NCBI GenBank assembly: GCA_041577935.1
Contig: JBFGIA010000011.1
Span: forward strand, 1 to 33,724
Source: CAMYLR01 sp041577935
GTDB taxonomy: Bacteria > Gemmatimonadota > Gemmatimonadetes > JACCXV01 > JAHWKZ01
DNA: 33,724 bases
Direction of reading: 5' to 3'
The notes under the pieces were generated by a model, which ran no database searches, was not told the DNA's origin, and worked only from the letters and a program-made list of their open reading frames with translations. Position numbers and translations under genes: made by a program. Shown one piece after another: positions 26,666 to 33,002 of the stretch; positions within the stretch are counted from its first letter, which is position 1, and every line of letters begins with the position of its first letter.

Positions 26666-27076
26666 TCACTCCTCGCTCACGGGTTGCAGGGGAATCACCA
26701 AGCTGATCCGGCTACCGGAAAACCGCACCAGCCGTTCTACCGTCTCATACCCCTCCAGCACGATACGAATCGTGCCCTCGGTGAAGTGGCGTGTGACGCT
26801 TCCACCCGCCCTCGGACTGTAGACGGCAGCCTCCTGCTCTCTGAGGTCAAACTCGTACTCGAGCGGCGTGGTCCCTAGCGAGTAGAACTCCTCGCCGAGA
26901 GAATCCGCGTTCAATGCTCCGTAGACTCCCTCAACGGCGGCGTGTACCTCCAGGTCGCCACGACGTTGGAGAAACACCTCGGCCCCACTCGGGTCTGTCT
27001 GCACCGACAGCTCTTGGGTCGACGCGCAGCCAACAAGAACCGCCACTCCCACTGAGACGACAAACGGGAACCTCAT
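26666..27076 (-). CDS. PEGA-like lipoprotein
   Basis: This 136-residue protein has a lipoprotein signal (MRFPFVVSVGVAVLVGC, Cys17) and a short beta-rich domain starting LSVQTDPSGAEVFLQ. That start is the pattern of PEGA carbohydrate- or envelope-associated repeats (V-S-P-GA-V). TPLEYEFDLREQ and TIRIVLEGYETVERLVRF follow in the same style. The ATG at 27076 is used because the signal peptide starts there; GAGG lies only 3 nt upstream. The recurrent promoter box ends so close that the mRNA may be nearly leaderless. It converges with the SnoaL-like gene. Confidence 0.75.
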   Translation of the reverse strand: MRFPFVVSVGVAVLVGCASTQELSVQTDPSGAEVFLQRRGDLEVHAAVEGVYGALNADSLGEEFYSLGTTPLEYEFDLREQEAAVYSPRAGGSVTRHFTEGTIRIVLEGYETVERLVRFSGSRISLVIPLQPVSEE

Positions 27077-27082
27077 ACCTCG

Positions 27083-27127
27083 ACCATAGGGGGACCCAGA
27101 CCGGGGTGTCTGTGGGGAGAGACCCGT
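27083..27127 (-). promoter_or_regulatory. Proposed promoter of the PEGA-like lipoprotein gene
   Basis: On the minus strand GGGTCTCTCCCCACAGAC ends at 27108 and TATGGT (27088-27083) follows after 19 nt, the arrangement seen at four other sites. The -10 element ends 6 nt before the ATG at 27076, so transcription would start at or near the first codon. The rest of the 240-nt gap up to 27316 shows nothing coding. Confidence 0.5.
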
Positions 27128-27316
27128 GTCGGCTTGACGGGGCTCTGATGTCAGCGGTTGGACTACCGGGTGTTCCAGACCGCGGCTTGCGATGCAGTTA
27201 ATTGTTCGGGTCTTGTCAAAGCGATCCCGACGGCCCGAAACGCGGAATAGACCACTCTGAGGTTCCGTTTCTGGGATCATCAAGCCCACACGGGCTTCAA
27301 CCGGAAGGAGAGTCAA

Positions 27317-27517
27317 ATGCGCGTTCTTTACTCAGTGTTTGGGGTCGCCCTCAGCGTTTTCTCGTTAGCAGCTCTGTTGGCGATGACCGTTCCCGAACCC
27401 TCGTCGGAGGGTGTACTTACAGCCGAGCTCGGTCCTGTCACTGTGATCGCCGTCGAGACGCCACCCGTTATGGCGAGCGGCGATGACAGCGGCGAGATGA
27501 AAGCCGGGAATTGCTAG
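27317..27517 (+). CDS. Small exported hypothetical protein
   Basis: This 66-residue protein has a single N-terminal hydrophobic helix (VFGVALSVFSLAALLAM) and a short acidic tail ending in GNC. A GGAAGGAG ribosome site precedes the ATG, which supports it as a real gene. It may be secreted or anchored. No family is recognised. It ends 5 nt before the DoxX gene start, so they are likely co-transcribed. Confidence 0.55.
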   Translation: MRVLYSVFGVALSVFSLAALLAMTVPEPSSEGVLTAELGPVTVIAVETPPVMASGDDSGEMKAGNC

Positions 27518-27522
27518 GATCT

Positions 27523-27939
27523 ATGTCTTCCGGTTCCCATGGATCTCTTCTGTTGACCCGTTCGGTGATCGCGTTCGTCTTCTTGTGGCATGGTATCCCC
27601 AAGGCGTTCAACGCCGCCGCAGCGATGGACAAGTTCGCCGGCTTTGGACTGCCGCCGATTCTCGGACCGATCACCGGGTGGGTCGAAGTTGTAGCCGCCT
27701 CGATGCTGATACTTGGCTTGTTGCATCGCGCTGCCGTGCTCTCTTTGCTAGCCGTCATCATCGGAGCCCTGGTAACCGTCCAGATCCCGGGTGGAGTCTC
27801 GGCCGGATTGGAGCGCGATCTTCTGATCTTGACGGGGTTGACTTTGCTCGCATTCACTGGCCCGGGACGATTCGCGCTGTCAGCGAAAAACCTACAAGCG
27901 CCGATCCATCGCAAAACCCGCTTGACGGCGGAACGCTGA
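27523..27939 (+). CDS. DoxX-family membrane protein
   Basis: This protein of about 138 residues has four membrane helices. It shows the DoxX pattern LLTRSVIAFVFLWHGIPKAFNAAAAMDKFAGFGLPPILGPITGWVEVVAASMLILGL, then HRAAVLSLLAVIIGALVTVQIPGG and DLLILTGLTLLAFTGPGRFAL. DoxX proteins sit in the inner membrane and are linked to quinone-dependent oxidation or oxidative-stress complexes. ATG 27523 is preferred over TTG 27511 because the latter overlaps the previous gene. AGGA precedes it closely. Confidence 0.8.
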   Translation: MSSGSHGSLLLTRSVIAFVFLWHGIPKAFNAAAAMDKFAGFGLPPILGPITGWVEVVAASMLILGLLHRAAVLSLLAVIIGALVTVQIPGGVSAGLERDLLILTGLTLLAFTGPGRFALSAKNLQAPIHRKTRLTAER

Positions 27940-28005
27940 CCTCGTAGGCTGGTAATCGACAGCGGAAAAGGTCCGCCCGATATCATCGTCGTGAGGATTC
28001 TAATC

Positions 28006-28176
28006 ATGCCTATCTACGAGTATCTATGCGAGGAGTGCGAGAAGACGTTCACCGTCACCGAGCGCATGACCGAGCACGGCGAAACCAAAGAGCCACCCTC
28101 GTGCCCGAAGTGTGCTAGCAAGAAGACGCACCAGATCTTCTCGACTTTCTTCGCCAAGACGAGCACGAAGTCGTAG
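28006..28176 (+). CDS. FmdB-type zinc ribbon protein
   Basis: This 56-residue protein begins MPIYEYLCEECEKTFTV and has a second CPKC pair, the typical FmdB/CxxC_CxxC_SSSS zinc-ribbon regulatory protein. Its KKTHQIFSTFF continuation is also usual. An AGGA site lies 8 nt before ATG 28006; the frame extends 5 codons upstream, but homologs start with MPxYEY. The role is probably regulatory or metal-binding in the cytoplasm. It converges with the small membrane protein gene. Confidence 0.87.
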   Translation: MPIYEYLCEECEKTFTVTERMTEHGETKEPPSCPKCASKKTHQIFSTFFAKTSTKS

Positions 28177-28221
28177 CCGGCTGGCGTGTCGTCGGTTGAA
28201 AGCCTGGCGATGGCGGCGTAG

Positions 28222-28533
28222 TCACGCCCCCATCAGCGCCAACAGCAAGACAACCATAGCGATCAGCACCATCGACGCAAACGAGACCCGGCAGATCCAC
28301 ATCGACCGGTCAACGTCGGTATCACCGAGTTTGCGGTATCCCGACCACCAAAACGCGGTCGACTCGCGCGACCAACGGCGTGGATCGAGAATCGGAACGA
28401 ACAGCGGTGTGCCATGCTGGGCCCAGGCCGCCGGGTGCCGCTTCCGTATCAGCCACCGCAGACGCACGAAAAACCCGACCGCCACGAGCCACAAGATCAC
28501 ACCCAGGCCCACCGCCGCGTCACCGAACGACAT
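28222..28533 (-). CDS. Small membrane protein of unknown function
   Basis: This 103-residue protein has two membrane helices, near 5-25 (AAVGLGVILWLVAVGFFVRL) and near 82-101 (VSFASMVLIAMVVLLLALMGA). They are joined by a polar, tryptophan-rich loop with ILDPRRWSRESTAFWWSGYRKLGD. It starts 3 nt after the quinone oxidoreductase gene, on the same strand, so it is probably co-transcribed. I do not recognise a family. Confidence 0.6.
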   Translation of the reverse strand: MSFGDAAVGLGVILWLVAVGFFVRLRWLIRKRHPAAWAQHGTPLFVPILDPRRWSRESTAFWWSGYRKLGDTDVDRSMWICRVSFASMVLIAMVVLLLALMGA

Positions 28534-28536
28534 CGA

Positions 28537-29535
28537 TCAAGAACTCGTCGCCTGACTGGTCGGAATTAGAACCGTCGAGCCGCTTGTCTCGCGGCCCTCG
28601 AGATCGCGGTGAGCCTGTTGGACGTCTCTCAACGCGTAGGTCTGATTGACCGAAACCCTGACGATACCGGAGGAGATGGCATCTAGAAGCGCCGCTGTAC
28701 CTTCCGCGAAATCTCCAGGCGTCGCGTAATACTCTCTTACCCTCGGCCGGGTCAGGTAGAGGGAGCCCTTTTGCGTGAGAAGCAACGGCGCGAAGTCGGG
28801 AACCGGGCCAGAGGCGTTGCCGAAGCTGACCATCGTGCCGCGCGGTTTGAGGGAATCGAGCGAGGCTTCAAACGTGTCCTTGCCGACCGCATCATAGACC
28901 ACATCAACGCCCCGCCCAGCGGTGATCTGTTTCACTCGGCTGGCGATATCCTCGTCCCGGTACAGGATGACGTGTTGACACCCGTTTTGTTCGGCGAGGG
29001 CAGCTTTTTCCTGGGATCCGACCGTTCCGATGACATTGGCCCCGATCGCCTTCAGCCACTGGGTCGCGATCGAGCCCACCCCACCCGCGGCGGCGTGGAA
29101 CAAGACCCAATCGCTTTTCTGGACCGGATAGGTGCGGCGGATCAGGTACTCAACGGTGGCGCCTTTCAGCATTACACCGGCGGCGGTCATATCATCGATT
29201 GAATCCGGCAGCTTCACCAACCGGTCGGCAGGAAGAACACGCGTGTCTGCATAGGAACCCGGGCTAGTGGCGTCGAAATAGGCCACCCGGTCGCCGAGAG
29301 CAACGTCCTCGACCTCTTCGCCCAACGCGTCAATGATGCCAACCGCCTCGACGCCCGGTGTGAAAGGAAGTGCTAGGGGATAGAGACCCTGGCGGTGGTA
29401 GACATCGATGAAGTTGAGGCCGACGGCCGTCTGCCGGATCAGGGCTTCTCCGGGACCGAGCGCGGGCATCTCATCCTCCGCCCATTCCAGGACCTCAGGC
29501 CCCCCGAACTCCCGAACGACGATTCTGCCGCTCAT
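28537..29535 (-). CDS. qor: Zinc-independent NADPH:quinone oxidoreductase
   Basis: This 332-residue protein belongs to the medium-chain dehydrogenase family, quinone reductase branch. The GroES-like part has GLNFIDVYHRQGLYPLALPFTPGVEAVG. The Rossmann part has HAAAGGVGSIATQWLKAIGANVIGT, and the middle has VDVVYDAVGKDTFEASLDSLKPRGTMVSFGNASGPV. The zinc-binding cysteines of alcohol dehydrogenases are missing, as in Qor. It would reduce quinones with NADPH in the cytoplasm. AGGAG precedes the ATG. The small membrane protein gene follows at once. Confidence 0.92.
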   Translation of the reverse strand: MSGRIVVREFGGPEVLEWAEDEMPALGPGEALIRQTAVGLNFIDVYHRQGLYPLALPFTPGVEAVGIIDALGEEVEDVALGDRVAYFDATSPGSYADTRVLPADRLVKLPDSIDDMTAAGVMLKGATVEYLIRRTYPVQKSDWVLFHAAAGGVGSIATQWLKAIGANVIGTVGSQEKAALAEQNGCQHVILYRDEDIASRVKQITAGRGVDVVYDAVGKDTFEASLDSLKPRGTMVSFGNASGPVPDFAPLLLTQKGSLYLTRPRVREYYATPGDFAEGTAALLDAISSGIVRVSVNQTYALRDVQQAHRDLEGRETSGSTVLIPTSQATSS

Positions 29536-29577
29536 CCGTGTCTCCTGGCGCGGCGATCCCCACCGGTTGTAGCAGAG

Positions 29578-30324
29578 CTACCAACACACACCGGGTGCTG
29601 CTCCGACGTACGCATCGCTCTCGAGCTGGTTCAGCATAAAGTCCGCAACATCGGCTCTGGAGATCCGTACCGTCCAGAGAAAGTTGCCAACGCGCGGACC
29701 ATGACGGTAGGAACCGCGCTTTTCTCCGTTAGTCAACACGCCGGGTCGAACAATCACCCAATCCAGCTCGCTGGCAGCGATGATCCGTTCTTGCCGGGTC
29801 TTGTCCCAGAAATACAAGGGCAGGATGAACGGAATGACAATCAGGCTGTAGTAAAGGCCCATACGCCCTACGCTGCCCCCGATTCCGAGGGAGGTCTCAC
29901 AGACCAGGCGTTGGACGCCGTGTGCCTCCATCGCTCGCAGGATATTTGCAGTCCCTTGCGATAGAATGCGAGTCGGGTAGAAGAACCGCTTGTGGCCCAG
30001 AGCCGAAACGACTGCGTCCTGTCCCTTAACAGCTTTATCCAACGATTCCGGTTCGAGCACATCACCCTGCACGACTTTGAGCCGCGCATGATCGACCTCG
30101 AGCTTTGCGGGGTCGCGCGCCAGAGCGGTGACCTCGTAGCCGCGATCCAGCGCTTGCTCGACGAGTTGACGACCAGAGCCACCGGTCGCTCCCACGATCA
30201 ACAATCGTGAAGGCCGCGTGGTCGGCTCTGGGTTGGCGGTCGCGCTTGACGCCGGTAGACCTCGACGTGCCAGGGACACCGCAACCGCAACTGCGTACAA
30301 GGCGAAAAGTATGAGTATCTCCAT
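29578..30324 (-). CDS. Membrane-anchored NmrA-like / atypical SDR NAD(P)-binding protein
   Basis: This 248-residue protein has an N-terminal membrane helix (MEILILFALYAVAVAVSLA). A Rossmann fold follows with the atypical-SDR motif LLIVGATGGSGRQLVEQALDRGYEVTALARDPAKL. The later LKVVQGDVLEPESLDKAVKGQDAVVSALG and the ASELDWVIVRPGVLTNG end are typical of NAD(P)H-binding, NmrA-like epimerase-fold proteins. ATG 30324 is preferred because the longer frame (30525) overlaps the divergent glycosyltransferase gene. The substrate is unknown. Confidence 0.8.
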   Translation of the reverse strand: MEILILFALYAVAVAVSLARRGLPASSATANPEPTTRPSRLLIVGATGGSGRQLVEQALDRGYEVTALARDPAKLEVDHARLKVVQGDVLEPESLDKAVKGQDAVVSALGHKRFFYPTRILSQGTANILRAMEAHGVQRLVCETSLGIGGSVGRMGLYYSLIVIPFILPLYFWDKTRQERIIAASELDWVIVRPGVLTNGEKRGSYRHGPRVGNFLWTVRISRADVADFMLNQLESDAYVGAAPGVCW

Positions 30325-30397
30325 GCGCAACGACAGAAGATAGTCTCTTGGGTGTTGCGGGACTCGTGATCCGGGTGCAGGTTCGCCTAACCGAAAC

Positions 30398-31207
30398 ATG
30401 ATTGTTGTCAAGTACATCGGACGGCTCGGCAATAATCTGTTCCAGTATTGTCTGGGACGGATTCTGGCGACCGAGCTCGGGTTTGATTTGATCGCGGAGC
30501 CGATAGAGGGCTTTCCCAATGCCACCTCTTGGAAGCAGTCGCGTGATTCTCACTTCTTTCGAAAGAGAGTGCTGCTAAAGGGACATCGGCTGGACCTGGC
30601 TGCGATGCTCGCGGATGACCGGCGTCGAAGGATAACCTTGAAGGGATTTTTTCAGCGTTACGAATACTATCGCTCTTACAAAAAACAGATCCGTAGGGAT
30701 TGGTTGGGACCAGAGATCCCGCTTCAGTTTCCCGATGACGAACTGACGATCTCCATCCGTGCGGGCGACATATGGCAAAAACAGACGCAGCGTTGGATTC
30801 ACCCCGACTACGTGGCTCTACCCTTCTCTTTCTACGAAAAGATTCTCGAACAGGGCAACTGGAACAAGGTGCACGTAGTAAGCGAGGATCGAGATGACCC
30901 GATGGCACAGAAAATCGCCAACCGTTATGGGGCGGAGGTCTACTCCGGATCGGTGCTTTCCGACTTCAACCTCTTGCGCTCCAGCAGCAACGTCGTGCTA
31001 TCGGTGAGCACGTTCTCCTGGTGGGCTGCCTGGCTCTCCAGCGCAAAGAGGGTCTTCGCCCCGTGTGTCGGGCTCTTCGACCCCGCCGTTCGTCCGGATG
31101 TCGATCTGCAGGTCGGCGACGAGGACCGCTACAAGTACGTCGCCGTCGACTCCTTCCCCGTGTGGGAGGGAAGCGAGGAGCAGCGACGATTGCTGTTAGA
31201 GATGTAG
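30398..31207 (+). CDS. GT11-like glycosyltransferase (alpha-1,2-fucosyltransferase type)
   Basis: This 269-residue protein has GRLGNNLFQYCLGR near 8-21, the N-terminal motif of family GT11 (GGLGNQMFQYA). It also has ISIRAGD near 118-124, the basic donor-binding motif (usually H-R-R-G-D), and VVLSVSTFSWWAAWLS near 199-213, the SxFSWWaAwL motif. GT11 enzymes transfer fucose from GDP-fucose, but the replacement of HxRRGD by IRAGD makes donor specificity uncertain. It is a single gene, without a surrounding polysaccharide cluster. It diverges from the NmrA-like gene. Confidence 0.78.
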   Translation: MIVVKYIGRLGNNLFQYCLGRILATELGFDLIAEPIEGFPNATSWKQSRDSHFFRKRVLLKGHRLDLAAMLADDRRRRITLKGFFQRYEYYRSYKKQIRRDWLGPEIPLQFPDDELTISIRAGDIWQKQTQRWIHPDYVALPFSFYEKILEQGNWNKVHVVSEDRDDPMAQKIANRYGAEVYSGSVLSDFNLLRSSSNVVLSVSTFSWWAAWLSSAKRVFAPCVGLFDPAVRPDVDLQVGDEDRYKYVAVDSFPVWEGSEEQRRLLLEM

Positions 31208-31250
31208 GACGCGCTCGCCGGCAGTCCACGGAAGCATCGCGGCCTGACCG

Positions 31251-31532
31251 TCAGGAACTCCCTTTTGCCTCCGATCGCTGCATCACTTCCTTGAACTGGG
31301 CCGCGACGCGACCAGCCGATACCGCCATGACGATCGACTGCACGGCGCCGATCTCCTGCTCCGTGATGCCTAGTTCCTTGGCCACGCCAAGGTAACTCTC
31401 CATTCACGGGTAGCAGCCGACCGCCATTCCAGTGGCAAGGTGGAGCATAACGGTGGTCCGTTCGTCCAGAACGTCATTGTGTCGCGCGGAATCGTAGAAC
31501 AACTGGAACTCGTTTAACCGCTTCTTGGGCAT
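31251..31532 (-). CDS. AhpD/carboxymuconolactone-decarboxylase-like selenoprotein (CxxU)
   Basis: The minus-strand frame from ATG 31532 runs to TGA 31253-31251 (93 residues) if one in-frame TGA at 31406-31404 is read as selenocysteine. It begins MPKKRLNEFQLFYDS, and ATGMAVGCYP precedes the TGA at codon 43. The downstream part reads MESYLGVAKELGITEQEIG. AhpD/CMD-family proteins have a redox CxxC at this place; here it would be Cys40-Tyr-Pro-Sec43. The His usually found four residues after the second Cys is Tyr47. A 17-nt hairpin starts 11 nt after the TGA, as in E. coli fdhF. GGAGGGAG precedes the ATG. Related CxxU selenoproteins are known, and act as peroxiredoxin-like or thiol-redox enzymes. 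The alternative, a nonsense mutation, is less likely because the frame stays conserved after the TGA. It follows the cysteine-rich protein gene by 31 nt. Confidence 0.82.
31376..31392 (-). promoter_or_regulatory. Candidate bacterial SECIS hairpin
   Basis: On the minus strand CCTTGGC pairs perfectly with GCCAAGG around a GTG loop (17 nt). It begins 11 nt after the UGA codon at 31406-31404. The known E. coli fdhF SECIS upper stem-loop is also about 17 nt long and 11 nt after its UGA, with G and U in the apical loop. The hairpin lies in the coding part after the Sec codon, so its amino acids are constrained too. Confidence 0.7.
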
Positions 31533-31563
31533 CGTCTCTCCCTCCGACCGCGAGAGGCAGCGT

Positions 31564-31800
31564 TCAGATCCGGTCACTCATCCCGATGACACCGGACTTG
31601 GTCGCGCAGTGGGCACAACAGAAGACCTTCCCATCGGTTTCCATACCGTGACCAACGATTCTACACCCGCAGTGGGAACAGCGCGGGGCGAGGGCGTGAA
31701 TAGCACACTCGAACGAGTCGAAGATGTGCGTCTCTTTCCCCTGTAAGATCTGGATTGGCTTGTCGTAGTCGTTGCCGCAGACTTCGCAGACGTGTTCCAT
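31564..31800 (-). CDS. Small cysteine-rich (metallothionein-like) zinc-ribbon protein
   Basis: This 78-residue protein has nine cysteines and several histidines in pairs: CEVCG, DSFECAIHALAPRCSHCGCRI and FCCAHC. The pattern MEHVCEVCGNDYDKPI then FDSFECAIHALAP then CSHCGCRI-GHG-E then FCCAHCA recalls prokaryotic proteins annotated as metallothionein- or TRASH-like. It would bind two or more metal ions in the cytoplasm. AGGAGG precedes the ATG at a good spacing. It is the first gene of a two-gene unit with the putative selenoprotein, under a copy of the recurrent promoter. Confidence 0.8.
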   Translation of the reverse strand: MEHVCEVCGNDYDKPIQILQGKETHIFDSFECAIHALAPRCSHCGCRIVGHGMETDGKVFCCAHCATKSGVIGMSDRI

Positions 31801-31821
31801 GGAATCAACCTCCTCATTTTT

Positions 31822-31866
31822 AGCGTAGCCTCACACTGATGCAGATGTCTGTGGGGGAAACCCTGC
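31822..31866 (-). promoter_or_regulatory. Proposed promoter of the zinc-ribbon/selenoprotein operon
   Basis: On the minus strand AGGGTTTCCCCCACAGAC ends at 31847 and TACGCT (31827-31822) follows after 19 nt. The ATG at 31800 is 21 nt beyond the -10 element, with AGGAGG between. This is the fifth copy of the arrangement described for the porG and cytochrome operons. Confidence 0.55.
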
Positions 31867-31919
31867 GTGGGTGTAGTCGGAGTTCCCACGCCATCGAGGT
31901 TGTTGCTTGCGGTCGCGCT

Positions 31920-33002
31920 CTATGCCGCGTAGTCCGCGAGCCGGACCGGGATGCGCCGTGCGCCCCAATCCCCCGGGTGCACGTCGAACACACCCGGACA
32001 GGGCGCATTGCACCGACGGCAGTATCCCAAACTGGTGAGATTCCACTCGGAAAGAGTGTACCAGTTGCGGCCGATCAGGAGCTCGCCGCACCTACTGCAG
32101 TACGTGCTCTGGCTCTCCTTGTCGTCGACGTTGCCGGTGTACACGTAGCGCAGTCCGTTGGCCACAGCGATCTCGCGTGCTCGCTGTAGCGTTTCGACTG
32201 GTGTTGGCGGTACATCCAGCATCTTCCAAGCCGGATGGAACGCGGTGAAGTGAAGCGGCACGTCGAGCCCGAGGTGCTCCGCGATCCACTCCGTCTCCCG
32301 CCCGATCTCGGCGTCTGAGTCGTTGGCTCCTGGAATCAGGAGCGTTGTGATCTCGAACCAGACTTGGGTCGCATGGCTTAAGTAGCGGAGCGTGTCGAGG
32401 ACCGGTTCAAGCTCACCGCCGCAGATTTTTCGGTAGAACTCATCGTTGAATGCCTTCAGGTCGACGTTCGCGGCGTCCATGTTGCGGTAAAACGCGGCTC
32501 GCGGCTCGCGGCACTGATAGCCCGCCGTGACGGCCACGGATCGGATGCCGCGCTCCCTACACGCCTGCGCCACATCGATCGCATACTCGTGAAAGATCAC
32601 CGGATCGTTGTACGTGAACGCCACGCTCCGGCACCCGAGTCGCGACGCGGCGCGAGCGATGGTCTCGGGCGCAGCCGCATCCGCCAAGGTATCCATCTCG
32701 CGTGACTTTGAGATGTCCCAATTCTGGCAGAACTTGCAACCCAGGTTGCACCCGGCGGTGCCAAACGACAGGACCGGGGTACCCGGCAGGAAGTGGTTGA
32801 GCGGCTTCTTTTCGATCGGATCGACGCAGTAACCGCTCGAGCGCCCGTAGGTCGTGAGGACGATCCGCCCACCTTCGTTGGCGCGTACAAAACAGAACCC
32901 ACGCTGACCATTCCGCAGACGACAAAAACGCGGGCACAGATCGCACTGGACTCCGCCGTCATCGTCAACGTGCCAGTGGTTGGTCTCCGCTGTAGATCTC
33001 AT
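31920..33002 (-). CDS. amrS: AmrS-like radical SAM enzyme (AmmeMemoRadiSam system)
   Basis: This 360-residue protein is of the AmmeMemoRadiSam radical-SAM family. The Fe-S motif is Cys85-x3-Cys89-x2-Cys92 in GTAGCNLGCKFCQNWDISKS. An N-terminal cysteine-rich segment (CDLCPRFCRLRNGQRGFCFVR) precedes it and is typical of this group. The C-terminal region has a further CSRCG and CRRCNAPCPG zinc-like pair. The family is known from a three-part system with Memo and AMMECR1 proteins, but those are not in this window. Its reaction is not settled. Its ATG overlaps the stop of the upstream radical-SAM gene (ATGA), so they are co-translated. Confidence 0.9.
   Translation of the reverse strand: MRSTAETNHWHVDDDGGVQCDLCPRFCRLRNGQRGFCFVRANEGGRIVLTTYGRSSGYCVDPIEKKPLNHFLPGTPVLSFGTAGCNLGCKFCQNWDISKSREMDTLADAAAPETIARAASRLGCRSVAFTYNDPVIFHEYAIDVAQACRERGIRSVAVTAGYQCREPRAAFYRNMDAANVDLKAFNDEFYRKICGGELEPVLDTLRYLSHATQVWFEITTLLIPGANDSDAEIGRETEWIAEHLGLDVPLHFTAFHPAWKMLDVPPTPVETLQRAREIAVANGLRYVYTGNVDDKESQSTYCSRCGELLIGRNWYTLSEWNLTSLGYCRRCNAPCPGVFDVHPGDWGARRIPVRLADYAA

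Noticed and set aside
26688..26706. Another GGGGAATCACC sequence
   Set aside because: It lies inside the coding end of the PEGA-like gene and lacks the CAGAC plus TAnnnT arrangement.
31129..31407. 92-residue minus-strand frame over the selenoprotein
   Set aside because: It is in a different frame from the CMD-like sequence, and its translation is arginine- and glycine-rich without family resemblance.
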